A stretch of DNA of 64,000 nt from Salinibaculum sp. SYNS191 (GTDB taxonomy: Archaea > Halobacteriota > Halobacteria > Halobacteriales > Haloarculaceae), in the NCBI RefSeq assembly GCF_037338445.1, contig NZ_CP147838.1, positions 2,852,001-2,916,000 on the forward strand. The letters are read 5' to 3'. Below are positions 8,920 to 17,168 of the stretch, piece by piece. The translations under genes and the position numbers were made by a program. The stretch's first letter is position 1. Each line of letters starts with the position of its first letter. The notes beneath the pieces are model-generated. The model saw only the letters and a list, made by a program, of their open reading frames with translations, was not told the DNA's origin and did no database searches.

Positions 8920-9795
8920 ATGGACATCATCGTCACCGGCGGCCGCGGGACCTCCGGCCGCTGGGTCGTCGACCGACTCGCCGACAGCCACGCGGTCACG
9001 GTCCTCGACCAGACCCACCCCGGACAGGACGGCCACCCCGACGTCGACTACCGGGCGCTGGACCTCACCGAGGCCGGGGGCGTCTTCGACACCGTCACCG
9101 AACTCGACCCCGACGCAGTCGTCCACTGGGCGGCCATCCCCGTCGCCGGCAACCACCCGGGGACTGACCTCTACGAGAACAACACGCTCGCCGCGCACAA
9201 CGTCCTCACCGCGGCGGGCCGCGTCGGGGCCGACGTGGTCCAGGCCTCCTCCGACGGCACCTACGGCTTCTTCTTCGCCGCGGAGACGCCGGTGCCCGAC
9301 GAACTCCCCGTCACGGAGTCCCACCCGCTCCGGCCTGAGGACCCCTACGGGCTCTCGAAGGTCGTCACCGAGGAGATAGCGAAGACCGTCGCCCGCCGGG
9401 ACGGCGTCTCCGTCGCCTCCATCCGCCCATCGTGGATTCAGGAACCCGGCAACTATCCCTGCCGGGCCGACGACTACGTCGCGGACCGCTCGGCCGGGGC
9501 CGGTAACTACTGGTCCTACGTCGACGTCCGCGACGTGGTGGACATGGTCGAGGCGGCACTCGCAGAGCCCGTCGACGGCCACGAACCCTTCAACTGCGTC
9601 GCGCCGGACAACGCGCTCGGAGAACCGCTGGCCGAACTCGTGGAAGATTACTACGGCGACCTCCCCGACGACTGCACCGTCGAGGGCGACGCGTCGGCCT
9701 ATTCGACGGCGAAAGCCGAACGGCTGCTCGGCTGGGAGCCGACCCACTCCTGGCGCGAGGCAGCCGACGAGCCCGTCGACCCACCGCAGGTCTGA
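8920..9795 (+). CDS. NAD-dependent epimerase/dehydratase (extended SDR)
   Basis: This 291-residue extended short-chain dehydrogenase starts directly with the nucleotide-binding strand MDIIVTGGRGTSGRWVV (GxxGxxG). The catalytic residues are visible as QASSDGTYG and PYGLSK (Tyr-x3-Lys). The later WSYVDVRDVVDMVEAAL is typical of NDP-sugar epimerases and dehydratases, acting on a nucleotide-linked sugar. An earlier in-frame ATG at 8788 would add a 44-residue tail unrelated to the family, so 8920 is preferred. It is divergent from the XapX gene and convergent with the P450 gene. The substrate is unknown. Confidence 0.88.
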   Translation: MDIIVTGGRGTSGRWVVDRLADSHAVTVLDQTHPGQDGHPDVDYRALDLTEAGGVFDTVTELDPDAVVHWAAIPVAGNHPGTDLYENNTLAAHNVLTAAGRVGADVVQASSDGTYGFFFAAETPVPDELPVTESHPLRPEDPYGLSKVVTEEIAKTVARRDGVSVASIRPSWIQEPGNYPCRADDYVADRSAGAGNYWSYVDVRDVVDMVEAALAEPVDGHEPFNCVAPDNALGEPLAELVEDYYGDLPDDCTVEGDASAYSTAKAERLLGWEPTHSWREAADEPVDPPQV

Positions 9796-9818
9796 GCGCT
9801 GTCGGTTCTCGCCGTCAC

Positions 9819-11144
9819 TCACTCCCGCCGACGGACCCGCAGTTTCACGGGTTCGTCCGGTCGCAGGGTAATCGACGGCGCGAACGACAGTTCCGCGGTG
9901 ACGGGTTCGACCGCCCAGTCCTTCGCCATCGTCGCCAGCGCCAGCCGCGCCTCCTGTTTCGCGAAGTTGTCGCCGATGCACCGGCGCGGGCCGCCGCCGA
10001 AGGGGAAGTACGCGAACGCCGGCAGGTCGCGCTCGAAGTCGTCGGTCCAGCGACTCGGCCGGAACGCCTCCGGGTCGTCGTAGAACCGGGGGTCGCGGTG
10101 GAGCACCCACTGTTGCATCGAGACGGTGGTCCCCGCGGGGAACGCGTACCCGCCGAGTTCCACCGGCTCCGCCGTCTCGCGGATGACGCCCTGCACCGGC
10201 GGGTACACCCGCATCCCCTCCCTGACTGTCCGCTGTGTGTACGGCAGGTCCGGAATGTCCTCGTCGGTGGGTGACCGGTCGCCGAGGACGTCGTCGACTT
10301 CCTCCTGCAGCTTCGCGGTCTGCTCGGGATTCGTCGCCAGCGCGAAGAGCGTGTAAGTCAGCGCCAGCGCGGTCGTCTCGTGGCCGGCCAGCAGCAGCGT
10401 CACGACCTCGTCTTTGATTTGCTCTTCGTCCAGCGCGTCGCTCTGCTCTTTCGCCGTCAGCAGCATCGACACCACGTCGTCGCCGCCGGCGTCGTGGTCG
10501 GCGACGATTTCGGCGGCGATGTCGTCCAGTGCGGACAGCGCGCGCCGGTACCGGCGGTTCGTCGGCGTCGGGACGCTGTCGGGGATGTCGACGGGACGGG
10601 TCAGCCGCTGCTCCGAGCGGTCCATCACCGTCGCCAGTGCGTCGGCGATGTCGGACTCGTAGGCCCGGATGTCAACGTCGAACAGCGCCTGTGCGGCGAT
10701 TTCGACGGTCAACTGCATCATGTCGCCGTGGACGTCGCGGACCTCGCCGTCGGCCCAGCTATCGAGCAGTCGCTCGGTGTACTCGACCATCACCGGCGCG
10801 TACTCGTCGAGTGCGTCGGGGTTGAACGCGGGTTGCATCCGGTGGCGCTGCTCGCGCCAGAACTCGCCCTCGCTGAGCAACAGGCCGTTGCCCAGCACCG
10901 GCCCCAGCGCCTCGTGGTACTGCTCGCCCTTCCGGAACTTCTCGTTGTCGTGGACCAGCACCTGCTCGACGAGGTCGGGGTCGCTCACCTGGTAGAACTC
11001 GTCGCCGGCGAGTTCGTAGCGGGCGACCGGGCCGTACTCCCGCGCCGTCTCCTCGTAGAACTGCAGGGGGTCCGAGGCGAACTGGTACGTGTTGCCCACC
11101 AGCGGCAGCCCGGACGGCCCCGGCGGGTCGGAGTCGGTACCCAT
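9819..11144 (-). CDS. Cytochrome P450
   Basis: A 441-residue soluble P450 mono-oxygenase. The I-helix oxygen-binding motif is LLLAGHETTALAL, the K-helix ExxR is EGMR, and the haem-binding loop is FPFGGGPRRCIG with the thiolate ligand at Cys389. There is no N-terminal membrane anchor, as is normal for prokaryotic P450s. Haloarchaea are known to carry such enzymes (CYP174 was described from Halobacterium), and this is probably of that type, though I cannot confirm the subfamily. No ferredoxin or ferredoxin reductase gene lies nearby, so the redox partner must be elsewhere. The substrate is unknown. Confidence 0.95.
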   Translation of the reverse strand: MGTDSDPPGPSGLPLVGNTYQFASDPLQFYEETAREYGPVARYELAGDEFYQVSDPDLVEQVLVHDNEKFRKGEQYHEALGPVLGNGLLLSEGEFWREQRHRMQPAFNPDALDEYAPVMVEYTERLLDSWADGEVRDVHGDMMQLTVEIAAQALFDVDIRAYESDIADALATVMDRSEQRLTRPVDIPDSVPTPTNRRYRRALSALDDIAAEIVADHDAGGDDVVSMLLTAKEQSDALDEEQIKDEVVTLLLAGHETTALALTYTLFALATNPEQTAKLQEEVDDVLGDRSPTDEDIPDLPYTQRTVREGMRVYPPVQGVIRETAEPVELGGYAFPAGTTVSMQQWVLHRDPRFYDDPEAFRPSRWTDDFERDLPAFAYFPFGGGPRRCIGDNFAKQEARLALATMAKDWAVEPVTAELSFAPSITLRPDEPVKLRVRRRE

Positions 11145-11190
11145 GCGGATACGTTCACCCCGCGGCCTGTTGGGTCTTGTTGTCAGTCGG

Positions 11191-12951
11191 CTACGTCTCC
11201 TCGACGTGGCGCACCGTACTCGCGATGCCCCGCGTACTCGACACCATCTCCGGGCCGGACATCTCCGCGCGGCCGACGGCGAAGGCCTGCGGCCCGTCGA
11301 TGACCACCTCGTCGCCGACGCGGATGTCCTCGCTGGCGTCGACGACGCCCGGCGCGAGGACGGAGCCGTGGGGGACGAAGTCGTCGATTTCGACGCGCTT
11401 CGTGGGGGCGTCGCTGTCGACCCAGTGACGTGCTCCCGCGAGTGTCAGCGAGAGGACGCCGTACTGCGCGACGAGCGTCGCCAGTTGCTCGCCGTCGCGA
11501 TTCAGCGCCCGGAGTTTCGGGTAGCGACTGCCGACGCGGATGTCGGAAAAGAGCGCGTCACCGGCACCCTCGCCGAACTGGTAGTCGGCGACCGCTTTCA
11601 GCGTGTTGTGCTGGCGCTCGCGCTTGCCGTACTTCAACTCGTCCGACAGCGTCGAGGCGAGATTCGCCAGCGACTCGGTGGTCGTCGGGTGGTCGGAAAC
11701 GGTGTACTCGAAGTCAAGTCCCAGGGAGTCCTCGACGCGCTCGCAGATGTCCCGGTAGCCCTCGCCGGGGACGTGCGCGATGATGCGCGGGTACTCGTTG
11801 CGCTGCAGGTACGCCTCCAGCACGTCCGCGACGAACTCCTTCTCCGTCGCCGACCAGTGACCGGTCACCACGGAGTCGTAGTGCTGGGCGGGGTAGGTGA
11901 GTTCCAGTTCCTGCGGGACGACGCCGATGGGGGAGGTCATCGACACGGTGTGCGCGCGGAACTGGGTGGCGTCGTGGTACTGGCCGTGGCTCTGGGACTC
12001 GCTGTAGGGCTTCTTCGCCGAGCAGGGGACGATGACCAGCGGGTTGTCGAACCGGCAGCGATAGCGCTGGGTGACGCGCTCGGCGAAGCGCTGGATTTCG
12101 ACGCGGCGCAGCGTGTCCTCCGTCGCGGCGGTAATCTCGGCCCGCCGCAGGACCGGCGTGCGCTGTTCCAGGTACGCGTACTGCTGGTCGAGGCGGCGGA
12201 ATGTGGCGGTGAGCCACTGCTCGTGGCGGGCCTGTCCCTCGATGTAGTCGCGCAGACGCCCGCGGCGAATCCGCTGGCGGACGGTCGCGAGCGCGGCACG
12301 GAGGGCGTTTTCGTTGTGGTCGACGCAGTCCTCGCGGTCGAACTCCTCGACGGACTGCTGGCAGGCCGGGCAGGCGCAGGGGAGTTCGTCGAGGTCTTCG
12401 AGGAAGTGCTCGCCGTCGGTGGTGAGGTACTTGCCCTGGGTGCCCTTCACGACGGCGCGGTCGGTGTCCACCAGGTCGACGCCGGCGTAGGCCAGCGTGG
12501 CGACGTTGGCTGGCGTGGCGACGCCGGCGAGGTACAGCGCGGTGTCGTGCGGGATGTTCTCGCGCGTGCGCGTGGTGGCACCGACGAACGCCCGGGCGTG
12601 GCCGGTGATCTCCTGCGCGTTCGAGAGGACGTAGGCGTCGGCGTCGCTGTCCGTCGCCTTCGCTGCGGTGTCCGGCGTCACGACGGCGGCGCTCGGGAAG
12701 TCCACATCGGGGTAGTCGACGGCGAAGGCAGTCTGCACCTCGTCGGCGGTCCCCCCGGGGAACGCCCGGTGGGGCAGCACGGTCAGCGTCGACTCGTCGC
12801 CGTCGGGCACGTCACGCTCCTCCGGCCAGAGGCTCCCGGCGTCGCGCAGGACGTCGTCGACCACGGCCGGGGTCCGAAGCGGGTCCGAGAGACGGAGTTC
12901 GCCCACGCGCGCGGCCCCGTCGCGCTCGTGGACCTCGAAGTAGTCGGTCAT
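11191..12951 (-). CDS. arcS: Archaeosine synthase ArcS (tgtA2)
   Basis: This 586-residue enzyme acts on preQ0 at position 15 of tRNA, after TgtA inserts it, to complete archaeosine. The TGT-like N-terminal half lacks the full catalytic set but keeps a zinc-type cluster (CACPACQQ). The ArcS-specific motif is clear (IVPCSAKKPYSESQSHGQYH), and a C-terminal PUA domain follows (VVIDGPQAFAVGRAEM). I start at the ATG at 12951; a start nine codons earlier is less likely. The gene is near tgtA (13937-15415) on the same strand, with a toxin/antitoxin pair and a 40-codon gene between them. Confidence 0.93.
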   Translation of the reverse strand: MTDYFEVHERDGAARVGELRLSDPLRTPAVVDDVLRDAGSLWPEERDVPDGDESTLTVLPHRAFPGGTADEVQTAFAVDYPDVDFPSAAVVTPDTAAKATDSDADAYVLSNAQEITGHARAFVGATTRTRENIPHDTALYLAGVATPANVATLAYAGVDLVDTDRAVVKGTQGKYLTTDGEHFLEDLDELPCACPACQQSVEEFDREDCVDHNENALRAALATVRQRIRRGRLRDYIEGQARHEQWLTATFRRLDQQYAYLEQRTPVLRRAEITAATEDTLRRVEIQRFAERVTQRYRCRFDNPLVIVPCSAKKPYSESQSHGQYHDATQFRAHTVSMTSPIGVVPQELELTYPAQHYDSVVTGHWSATEKEFVADVLEAYLQRNEYPRIIAHVPGEGYRDICERVEDSLGLDFEYTVSDHPTTTESLANLASTLSDELKYGKRERQHNTLKAVADYQFGEGAGDALFSDIRVGSRYPKLRALNRDGEQLATLVAQYGVLSLTLAGARHWVDSDAPTKRVEIDDFVPHGSVLAPGVVDASEDIRVGDEVVIDGPQAFAVGRAEMSGPEMVSSTRGIASTVRHVEET

Positions 12952-13009
12952 GCACACCGGTCGGCGGTCCGCGCCCAACTATCTTCCGTGTCTGCCCGAG
13001 TCGCTCCGG

Positions 13010-13408
13010 CTACCACTCCGTTATCTCGACGCCGAGCGCCTCGAAATCGTCGGCGTTCTCCGTCAGCACGGGTTCGTCGTACCGCTTGGCAATCGCCGCA
13101 ATCATCGGGTCGATACCGTCGATTCCCGCGTCGTCTCCCGAGGCTGCCCTGTCTGCTCGTGCGTGGAGCTTCCCCGCCCGTCTGTGGTCGAACAACGTCA
13201 TGTCCACCTTCGGGTACATCCGGGAGACGTTCCGCACCTTCCGTCGACGTTCTTCATCGTCGAGAAAGGCTGCCCCGTATTCGAGTTCCTGAATCACAGG
13301 CGACGGAACGCGCGGAATTTCGCCTTGCTCGTGCATCTCTAACGCCTTTTCGAATGCGCGTTCTTCCCCCTGATAGAGACGAATCAGGAAATTCGTATCA
13401 AGAATCAT
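13010..13408 (-). CDS. PIN-domain ribonuclease toxin (VapC-like)
   Basis: A 132-residue PIN-domain protein. The N-terminal MILDTNFLIRL supplies the first catalytic Asp; PVIQELEYG provides the conserved Glu; GIDGIDPMIAAIA and LTENADDFE provide the remaining acidic residues that bind Mg2+ for RNA cleavage. Its ATG overlaps the antitoxin stop by 11 bases, the usual antitoxin-then-toxin order of VapBC modules. An upstream in-frame start at 13447 would cover the antitoxin C-terminus and is less likely. The RNA target is unknown. Confidence 0.88.
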   Translation of the reverse strand: MILDTNFLIRLYQGEERAFEKALEMHEQGEIPRVPSPVIQELEYGAAFLDDEERRRKVRNVSRMYPKVDMTLFDHRRAGKLHARADRAASGDDAGIDGIDPMIAAIAKRYDEPVLTENADDFEALGVEITEW

Positions 13409-13649
13409 CGAAGGCGTCCCGGAGGTCGCGCTTCGATGCAGCGGCACTCTCTGCCTTCGCCTCTATTCGGTCGAGCATCGTCTCGGCGTCCTCGTCGGAG
13501 AGAATCCCAGCTACCTCTCCCGGATGCGGACCACCGGAGATCCGCTGCCACGCCTCGAACATCGTCTCGTCGCCGCGCTTGTGGGCTTTGACCCAGTCCT
13601 TGAACCACGACGGCACCTTCATCGTGGTCATCTCGTCGGTGCTTCCCAT
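13398..13649 (-). CDS. VapB-like antitoxin
   Basis: An 83-residue protein upstream of and overlapping the PIN toxin, so almost certainly its antitoxin. The N-terminal part (MKVPSWFKDWVKAHKRGDETMFE) could form a short DNA-binding unit and the charged C-terminal helix (EDAETMLDRIEAKAES) could wrap the toxin, but I do not recognise a named fold. I use the ATG at 13649 rather than one at 13679 because the palindrome at 13653-13668 falls between them and is better explained as an operator. The pair probably represses its own promoter. Confidence 0.8.
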   Translation of the reverse strand: MGSTDEMTTMKVPSWFKDWVKAHKRGDETMFEAWQRISGGPHPGEVAGILSDEDAETMLDRIEAKAESAAASKRDLRDAFDDS

Positions 13650-13652
13650 ATC

Positions 13653-13668
13653 GTATACTCCGGTATAC
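13653..13668 (-). promoter_or_regulatory. Palindromic operator of the toxin/antitoxin pair
   Basis: Two copies of the self-complementary hexamer GTATAC separated by TCCG, ending 4 bases before the antitoxin ATG. This is an inverted repeat at the expected place for antitoxin autorepression. Confidence 0.55.
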
Positions 13669-13784
13669 TGACTTTTCAACTTTCGGCCGCAAGTCGCGTC
13701 TCAGCAACAATTCAGAATGAACGAGGGAAATCGTGTCGTTCAGCAGTAGCGTTAACTATCTTCCAAACGGAACTGGAGGTTGTG

Positions 13785-13907
13785 ATGGTCCCCCTTTCAG
13801 ACGACGAGAAGGCGATGATGAAGCAAGGTCGAATTAGCTCCGGCGTCGAAACTGACGAGGACGACATCGACCAAATTCTCTATTCAGCGGGCCTGGACAC
13901 AGTGTAG
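13785..13907 (+). CDS. Small acidic protein, 40 residues, unknown
   Basis: A 40-codon ORF with a good ribosome-binding site (GGAGGT at 13776-13781, 3 bases before the ATG) and an AT-rich promoter region upstream. The product begins MVPLSDDEKAMMKQGRIS and ends in an acidic helix-like DDIDQILYSAGLDTV. It is transcribed divergently from the antitoxin and lies between the two archaeosine genes. It could be an orphan antitoxin-like remnant or an independent small protein; no family is recognised. Confidence 0.55.
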   Translation: MVPLSDDEKAMMKQGRISSGVETDEDDIDQILYSAGLDTV

Positions 13908-13936
13908 ACGAAGGCGACCCGATTTGAGGCGGTCTT

Positions 13937-15415
13937 CTACTCCCTTCTCTTCCCCAGCACCTCGACGCGCACGCCCTCGGGAATCCCCCCGAGCACGTCG
14001 TCCGGCCACCCGGTGTGAAACACCGTGAACTCGGTGTCGGGATTCGCCGCCACCAGCCGCCGGATGCCTTCGACGGCAGCCTCGTATGCCGCCCGGTCGC
14101 GCCGCTCCGGCAGTTCCGCGCCGAGGGGGTACGACTCCGCAAGTTCCCGCGGGACTGGGCCAAACGGCGGGACGAGATTCCAGCACTCGTCGAAGTCGTC
14201 GCTGTTCGATCCCTCGGTCAGCAGGACCGCCCCCTCACACTCCAGCCGTTCCAATCGCTGGTGGTGGCGCAACACCTCGGGCCGGCGGGCGCTCTCACTG
14301 GAGAGGTAGAAGAAGGCCTCTTTGGCGACCCGGTCGGTCGTCTCCAGTTGCGCGCTGTGTTCCAGCAGCGTCCGGTAGCCGTCCAGCATCGCCGGGTGGC
14401 CGCGGGCGCGCTGTTCGACCAGTTCCAGCAGGTTCCCGCGCCGGAGCGCCTGCCGGATGCGGCGCATCTCCTCGACGGAGACGTGGAGGTTGTGCTCGGC
14501 GAGCAGGCGATAGCGTTCCCGGTCGTCGTCCACGTCTCGGACCTCCTCTGGAGTGTGCTCGCTGCAAATCGGACAGGAGCAGGGGAAGTAGTCGAGGTCT
14601 TCGAGGTGCTCGGTGCCCGAGACGGTGAGGTAGCGCCCGTCGCGGGCGTAGAGCGCGTAGGCGGCGGAGTCGAAGAGGTCACAGCCCAGCGCGACCGCGA
14701 GCGCGAACATCATGGGATGGCCCGCGCCGAAGAGGTGGACCGGCGCGTTCTCGCCGAGACCGCGCTTCGCCGGGGCGACGACGTCCACGAGGTCGCCAAA
14801 ACGGTAGTCGTTCATCAGCGGCACGACCGCGCCGATGGGGAAGACGTCGAGGTCCGTCCCGTAGGCCTCGCGGGCGGCCCGCTCGCGGAGGTCCGGGTAG
14901 GTCGACCCCTGGACGGGCGCGGTGACGAGCATGTCACCGGTGTCGACCGTCTCGGCGACTTCGAGCCGCTCTTGCGTCGTCGCCAGTTCCTCGGCGGCCT
15001 GCTCGCGGGGCACGTCCGGCGGCGTCGGGATGTCCACCGGCGTCCCGATGTCGGAGCCGATGTCGTGCTGGAACTGGAGAATCTCTTCGGTCGTCACGGT
15101 AATCTCGCCGTACTCGGCGAGCTGGAAGGAACCGGAGTCGGTCATGATAGCCCCCGAGAAGTCGAGCAGGTCGTGCAGGCCCTGCTCCAGCGCGGGCTCG
15201 CGCAACTCGTCGCTGTTGTGGAGGACGTAGCTGTTCGTGATGAGAATCTCCGCGCCGAACTCGTCCTCGAGCTGTGCGGGCGGCACCGTCTGGACGTGGG
15301 GGTTCACGACCGGCAGCAGCGCCGGCGTCTCCACGGTCACGCCCGCACGGGGGACCGTCAACTCTCCCCGCCGGCCGGCGGCGTCGTAGTCCCGCACCTC
15401 GAAGACCTCTCGCAT
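13937..15415 (-). CDS. tgtA: Archaeosine tRNA-guanine transglycosylase TgtA
   Basis: This 492-residue enzyme swaps guanine-15 of archaeal tRNAs for preQ0. The catalytic region is intact: [23 protein letters not shown] with the Asp that starts the reaction, DIPTPPD, and [14 protein letters not shown] zinc-binding cluster ([13 protein letters not shown], with a later His) follows. The ATG at 15415 gives [15 protein letters not shown], a usual haloarchaeal N-terminus; an in-frame start at 15574 would overlap the Nudix gene upstream. ArcS, the next enzyme of the pathway, is encoded 1 kb downstream on the same strand. Confidence 0.95.
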   Translation of the reverse strand: MREVFEVRDYDAAGRRGELTVPRAGVTVETPALLPVVNPHVQTVPPAQLEDEFGAEILITNSYVLHNSDELREPALEQGLHDLLDFSGAIMTDSGSFQLAEYGEITVTTEEILQFQHDIGSDIGTPVDIPTPPDVPREQAAEELATTQERLEVAETVDTGDMLVTAPVQGSTYPDLRERAAREAYGTDLDVFPIGAVVPLMNDYRFGDLVDVVAPAKRGLGENAPVHLFGAGHPMMFALAVALGCDLFDSAAYALYARDGRYLTVSGTEHLEDLDYFPCSCPICSEHTPEEVRDVDDDRERYRLLAEHNLHVSVEEMRRIRQALRRGNLLELVEQRARGHPAMLDGYRTLLEHSAQLETTDRVAKEAFFYLSSESARRPEVLRHHQRLERLECEGAVLLTEGSNSDDFDECWNLVPPFGPVPRELAESYPLGAELPERRDRAAYEAAVEGIRRLVAANPDTEFTVFHTGWPDDVLGGIPEGVRVEVLGKRRE

Positions 15416-15461
15416 TGACTCCCCTTCGGAGAGGCCCTGCGGTAAGGATTGCGTTTGCGAC

Positions 15462-16016
15462 CTACCGGGTCCCGAACTCCGCCTCGAACAGCGCGTAGTA
15501 GACGACGCCGAAGGCGGTCCGTCCGTCCCGCAGGTCGCCCTCGCGGGCGGCCGCGACGAGGCTGTCGAAGGCAACCGTCTCGACGTCGATGGACTCGTTG
15601 TAGTCGAGGTCCTGTTCGGCCGTCGCCTCGCAGTCGCGGGCGACGTAGTAGTGGAAGACGGCGTCGGAGAAGCCGTTGGCCGGTTCCATCGTCGTCAGGT
15701 GTTCGACCGCTCCTGCCCGGTAGCCCGTCTCCTCGCGGAGTTCCCGCCGGACGGCCGCGTCGAGGTCCTCTTCGCCTTCGACGTTGCCCGCCGGGAGTCC
15801 CCGGTTTCGTCGCTTGACCGCCTGCCGCCACTCGTCGATGACGACGACGTCCCCGTCGGCGGTAAAGGGCAGGACGACGACGCTCTCGGCGTCGGAGAGG
15901 TGGTCGAACTCGGTCTCCTCGCCGTTCGGGAGGCGGACGCGCTCTCTGACGATGTCGAACCCCTCACAGGCGTAGGCGACCTCGTCGTCCAGCGTCTCCC
16001 ACTGCAAATCTGTCAT
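15462..16016 (-). CDS. Nudix hydrolase (ADP-ribose pyrophosphatase-like)
   Basis: A 184-residue Nudix enzyme with a complete Nudix box: G, five residues, E, seven residues, RELREETGY (roughly residues 77-99). The preceding [17 protein letters not shown] matches the substrate-side segment of ADP-ribose and ADP-sugar pyrophosphatases, which hydrolyse their substrate to AMP plus a sugar phosphate using Mg2+. It lies 46 bases upstream of tgtA on the same strand and may be cotranscribed. The precise substrate is not certain. Confidence 0.9.
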   Translation of the reverse strand: MTDLQWETLDDEVAYACEGFDIVRERVRLPNGEETEFDHLSDAESVVVLPFTADGDVVVIDEWRQAVKRRNRGLPAGNVEGEEDLDAAVRRELREETGYRAGAVEHLTTMEPANGFSDAVFHYYVARDCEATAEQDLDYNESIDVETVAFDSLVAAAREGDLRDGRTAFGVVYYALFEAEFGTR

Positions 16017-16065
16017 CGGGTCACGTTCCGGGCGAAGGACAAAAAGCGCCGCGACCGCCCGCCAG

Positions 16066-16221
16066 TCAGGGCTCGTGACCCATCGTGATGTCGCCCAGCG
16101 AGGTCCCGCAGTCGGCGCACCGGTACGCCGTCACGAGTCCGTCCGGTCTCTCTTCCACGTCGTCGCTCCCACAGTCACACGAGTTCAACTGCGACGGGGC
16201 TGCCGACGGCTTCCAGTTCAT
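16066..16221 (-). CDS. Small zinc-ribbon protein, 51 residues
   Basis: A 51-residue protein with two CxC/CxxC pairs (NSCDCGSDDV and YRCADCGTSL) spaced to bind one zinc ion. I start at the ATG at 16221 because a TTTTTAC element at 16247-16252 (minus strand) lies about 28 bases upstream, fitting leaderless transcription; in-frame ATGs at 16236 and 16290 fit that box poorly. Such single zinc-ribbon proteins are common in haloarchaea and their roles are mostly unknown. Confidence 0.7.
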   Translation of the reverse strand: MNWKPSAAPSQLNSCDCGSDDVEERPDGLVTAYRCADCGTSLGDITMGHEP

Positions 16222-16415
16222 GACAGGGACCAACATGCCGTCCGTAAAAACTGTGTCGCCTTCGTACTGTTCATAACGAATGACCAACACTTATTCGAGC
16301 GCGGCTGTGGGAGCCCGTTTGTCGGCAAGAATGGCCGACGGTTGTCCCGTCTGTATCGGCGGACTGTCGACTGCCGACGTCGTAATGACAGCCACGCTTG
16401 ATTTTGACGAGCGCT

Positions 16416-16865
16416 TCAATCCCTCGCCAGAGCCGCCAGGGTCGAGAGCGTGTCTGCACTCTGCAGGTCGCCCACCGTGCAGTACCACGCGCCGCGGACC
16501 CCGTTCCGGTCGTTCTCCACGGGCGTCTCCAGTGGACGGAGTGTCCCGAGTTCGAAGACGACGACTGTCTCCGCGTCGGCGAACGGGTCGATGGTCGCCG
16601 CCCAGTCGCTCTCGTCCATCGGCCCGGCCGCACCGCGCGTCTGTTCGACGCGCCCCGTCACTGCCGCGTAGTGGGTAATCGCCGAGACGGGTGCCGTCCG
16701 GTAGAACGCCAGGTAGTCGAACGACCGCCGCGTCCGGTCGTAGGACTCCGGTGCAGGATAGATACCGCCGCGACACCGTTCGAAGGTCGCCGGTCGTACG
16801 GCGACGACACAGACGCGGGCATCGCTCGGCGGGTCCGTCACAGTCGAGTCGCTCTCTTTCCTCAT
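16416..16865 (-). CDS. Conserved-type hypothetical protein, 149 residues
   Basis: A 149-residue soluble protein with normal haloarchaeal codon use and composition. It has an alpha/beta look (ARVCVVAVRPATFERC; RSFDYLAFYRTAPVSAITHYAAVTG; DAETVVVFELGTLRPL). The YLAFYRTAPVSAITHYAAV part resembles small-molecule or nucleotide-binding folds such as EVE/PUA-like barrels, but this is only an impression. No membrane segment or signal is seen. It lies just downstream of the tRNA-Pro gene on the same strand. Confidence 0.65.
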   Translation of the reverse strand: MRKESDSTVTDPPSDARVCVVAVRPATFERCRGGIYPAPESYDRTRRSFDYLAFYRTAPVSAITHYAAVTGRVEQTRGAAGPMDESDWAATIDPFADAETVVVFELGTLRPLETPVENDRNGVRGAWYCTVGDLQSADTLSTLAALARD

Positions 16866-16892
16866 GGAGTCCTTGCTCTAGCTTCGAGGACC

Positions 16893-16919
16893 GTTGCGGG
16901 AAAAGTGGGCCGGCGCAGA
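16893..16919. repeat. Duplicated tRNA-Pro 3' end, copy 1 (possible att-site fossil)
   Basis: These 27 bases repeat exactly at 17027-17053, 134 bases away. The repeated unit contains the last 14 bases of the tRNA-Pro gene plus 13 bases beyond its 3' end. Partial duplication of a tRNA 3' end is what integration of a tRNA-targeting element leaves behind. No integrase gene lies between the copies. Confidence 0.7.
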
Positions 16920-17026
16920 CAGTCGAATACGACGAGACTCGCTTCGCTCGTCTCGTCTGCTCGAATCTGCTTGTCGTGTATTTCACACCCACGACAGACG
17001 CTCGTCGCTACCGCTCCTCACGTTGC

Positions 17027-17053
17027 GTTGCGGGAAAAGTGGGCCGGCGCAGA
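17027..17053. repeat. Duplicated tRNA-Pro 3' end, copy 2 (within the intact tRNA gene)
   Basis: This is the second exact copy of the 27-base repeat, here overlapping the 3' end of the intact tRNA-Pro gene (17040-17112, minus strand). Confidence 0.7.
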
Positions 17054-17112
17054 TTCGAACTGCGGTTACGGCCACCCGAAGGCCGAAGGATACCAAGCTA
17101 CCCCACCGGCCC
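17040..17112 (-). tRNA. tRNA-Pro (anticodon CGG)
   Basis: The minus strand folds into a 73-base cloverleaf. The acceptor stem pairs GGGCCGG with CCGGCCC, followed by discriminator A. The D arm carries GGTAGCTTGGTATCC; the anticodon stem pairs CGGCC with GGCCG around the loop TTCGGGT, giving anticodon CGG; the T arm is CGCAG-TTCGAAT-CTGCG. No intron is seen, and CCA is not encoded. Its 3' end is duplicated downstream. Confidence 0.95.
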
Positions 17113-17168
17113 GCATGCAGGAGGTGGCCGCGGTGCGGTTTAACCGTTGCGAAACCGCGGAGTCTCGA

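Noticed and set aside
11089..13671. An 860-codon open frame on the plus strand
   Set aside because: It is antisense to arcS and the toxin/antitoxin genes and has no recognisable domain.
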